The notes below the pieces were generated by a model. It worked only from the letters and a program-made list of their open reading frames with translations, made no database searches and was not told the DNA's origin. From JBOFCS01 sp051646185 (lineage in GTDB: Bacteria; Actinomycetota; Actinomycetes; Mycobacteriales; Mycobacteriaceae): a stretch of 24,401 nt of DNA. Where the stretch lies: contig JBOFCS010000196.1 of the NCBI GenBank assembly GCA_051646185.1, positions 1 to 24,401 on the forward strand, in the 5' to 3' direction. The first letter of the stretch is position 1; each line of letters starts with the position of its first letter. The position numbers and the translations under genes are program-made. Shown here piece after piece: positions 23,412 through 24,401 of this stretch.

Positions 23412-24059
23412 TTAGGCCGATATCCCATTCGGGGCATCACCGATCTCGCCGATGTCTCCCAAAGAGCCTCTTAAGATGGCCCTACCGTCGGCAAGTTTGT
23501 AAGTAAGTCCCACAATGGCAAGAGTTCCCTGTTCAAGCCGGGTTGAAATTATTTTAGAACGTTGAAAAAGCTGTGCCCCAGTCTCCTGTACGTGCCGAGC
23601 TTCAAATTCATCTACTCGAGAAAGCCCTTCCCTGCGGCCCAATAAGATGGACGGCGATACCCGCTCCACTACATCTCGGACATAGCCACCCGGAAGCTCC
23701 CCATCGTCCAATGCATCCAAAGTGGCCCGAACTGCACCGCAGCTATCGTGTCCAAGGATGGCGATCAGCGGGACATTGAGCACCTGCACGGCATATTCGA
23801 TTGATCCCAGAACTGCACTATCAAGAACATGTCCTGCGGTACGCACAACAAACATATCGCCAAGTCCTTGGTCAAAAATAATTTCAGCTGCCACTCGGCT
23901 ATCTGAACAGCCAAATAGCACAGCTCGGGGATGTTGGGCTTGCGTCAATCGGGCCCGATCCTCAATACCCTGACTAGGGTGCAACGGATTGCCTGTCACA
24001 AATCTTTCGTTGCCCTCTTTGAGGGCCTTCCATGCAGAACTAGGCGCTACAGTGGTCAT
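23412..24059 (-). CDS. Beta-class carbonic anhydrase
   Basis: Zinc enzyme converting CO2 and bicarbonate, cytoplasmic, 215 residues from ATG 24059. Zinc ligands and the catalytic dyad are intact: Cys51, Asp53 and Arg55 in GCSDSR, then His104 and Cys107 in GHDSCGA. It corresponds by position to CanB (Rv3588c). A longer frame to 24152 exists, but the residues it adds do not look like the family and overlap the mutY start. WKALKEGNERF is the usual N-terminal helix. There is no ribosome-binding site; a -10-like hexamer sits seven bases upstream of the ATG, which suggests a leaderless mRNA. Confidence 0.93.
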   Translation of the reverse strand: MTTVAPSSAWKALKEGNERFVTGNPLHPSQGIEDRARLTQAQHPRAVLFGCSDSRVAAEIIFDQGLGDMFVVRTAGHVLDSAVLGSIEYAVQVLNVPLIAILGHDSCGAVRATLDALDDGELPGGYVRDVVERVSPSILLGRREGLSRVDEFEARHVQETGAQLFQRSKIISTRLEQGTLAIVGLTYKLADGRAILRGSLGDIGEIGDAPNGISA

Positions 24060-24066
24060 GCCAACT

Positions 24067-24072
24067 ATTATG
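24067..24072 (-). promoter_or_regulatory. Candidate -10 for leaderless carbonic anhydrase transcript
   Basis: CATAAT reads on the minus strand from 24072 to 24067 and matches TATAAT at five of six positions. Seven bases separate it from the A of the start codon at 24059, so transcription would begin at or within a base of the ATG. The absence of a Shine-Dalgarno sequence fits. No -35 is evident. Confidence 0.45.
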
Positions 24073-24121
24073 CCTGTATCACAGACCGCTGCGGACGACC
24101 GCGCATTACCGAGGGGAACCA

Positions 24122-24401
24122 TTGTCCGTTCAACACCCAATAAACCCAACAATACTGCTGAAGTGGTTCGGCAAATACCAGAGGGATTTGCCCTGGCGAC
24201 AGCCTAACGTAACTGCTTGGCAAATTTTAATGAGCGAAATCATGCTACAACAAACACCGGTAGCGCGGGTTCAACCTGTATGGGAACAGTGGGTGCAACG
24301 GTGGCCAGTCCCTTCAGCAATGGCAGCAGCTAGCCAAGCCGAGGTACTGCGGGCTTGGGGTAAACTTGGCTACCCACGTCGAGCAATCCGATTACATTCA
24401 T
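24122..24401 (+). CDS. mutY: Adenine DNA glycosylase MutY, 3' end outside window
   Basis: Base-excision enzyme removing adenine opposite 8-oxoguanine. Only the first 93 codons are in the window. The sequence LLKWFGKYQRDLPWR followed by WQILMSEIMLQQTPVARV is the MutY/Nth-type N-terminus, with the QQT segment that contacts the lesion pair. I chose TTG 24122 because GAGGGG (24111-24116) lies five bases upstream and no ATG or GTG is in frame nearby. It is divergent from carbonic anhydrase with 62 bases between starts, the same gene pair as canB-mutY in M. tuberculosis. The HhH-GPD core, catalytic Asp and iron-sulfur cysteines lie beyond the right edge. Confidence 0.9.
   Translation, partial: MSVQHPINPTILLKWFGKYQRDLPWRQPNVTAWQILMSEIMLQQTPVARVQPVWEQWVQRWPVPSAMAAASQAEVLRAWGKLGYPRRAIRLHS

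Noticed and set aside
24060..24152. 31-residue N-terminal extension of carbonic anhydrase
   Set aside because: The added residues do not resemble the family and would overlap the mutY start region; ATG 24059 gives the usual N-terminus and fits the -10 position.
1..24401. CRISPR arrays, IS elements, prophage genes, tRNA or rRNA genes
   Set aside because: I looked for regularly spaced repeats, transposase or integrase motifs and tRNA-like T-loops and found none that I could support.

Overview
The window looks like the chromosome of a Corynebacterium or a close mycolic-acid relative (Corynebacteriales). The main reason is gene order: reading across 6685-24401, rlmB-cysS-ispF-ispD-carD (minus strand), then lpqE-like, radA, disA (plus strand), then an anchored Cys-containing protein and a beta-carbonic anhydrase (minus strand) and mutY. 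From memory this is the order of Mycobacterium tuberculosis Rv3579c to Rv3589. The base composition is moderate (roughly half G+C in housekeeping genes by hand counts), which suits Corynebacterium better than Mycobacterium.

Layout. (1) 3-1025: 3' part of a secreted LIP-family lipase, cut by the left edge. (2) 1026-2281: a long stretch without a gene, ending in a 21-bp palindrome just before a sugar transporter. (3) 2282-6672: a xylose-type ABC importer (binding lipoprotein, single-domain ATPase, permease) followed by a ROK repressor; the palindrome is the best operator candidate. (4) 6685-10816, minus strand: tightly packed carD-ispD-ispF-cysS-rlmB (RNA polymerase regulator, two MEP isoprenoid steps, cysteinyl-tRNA synthetase, 23S rRNA methyltransferase). 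(5) 10931-16510: a strong hairpin in the carD/lpqE divergent gap, then the lpqE-like lipoprotein, radA, a DUF1801 protein, a secreted beta-propeller, a minus-strand hotdog thioesterase and disA. The three genes between radA and disA split a pair that is adjacent in M. tuberculosis. (6) 16726-22570: an AT-richer block of cytochrome P450, SDR, Baeyer-Villiger monooxygenase, alpha/beta hydrolase and AraC-family regulator. (7) 22628-24401, minus strand then plus: the anchored Cys protein, carbonic anhydrase and the start of mutY, cut by the right edge.

The most interesting part is block 6. Its four enzymes form a chemically coherent route: hydroxylation, oxidation of the alcohol to a ketone, Baeyer-Villiger insertion to an ester or lactone, then hydrolysis. 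The start and stop codons overlap or nearly touch, so they are probably translated from one transcript. The enzyme classes and the VirS-like regulator resemble the acid-induced mymA operon of M. tuberculosis, but here a P450 leads the operon and the island sits between disA and the anchored-protein/carbonic-anhydrase/mutY genes. The substrate is unknown; a steroid, terpenoid, long-chain ketone or cell-envelope lipid are all possible.
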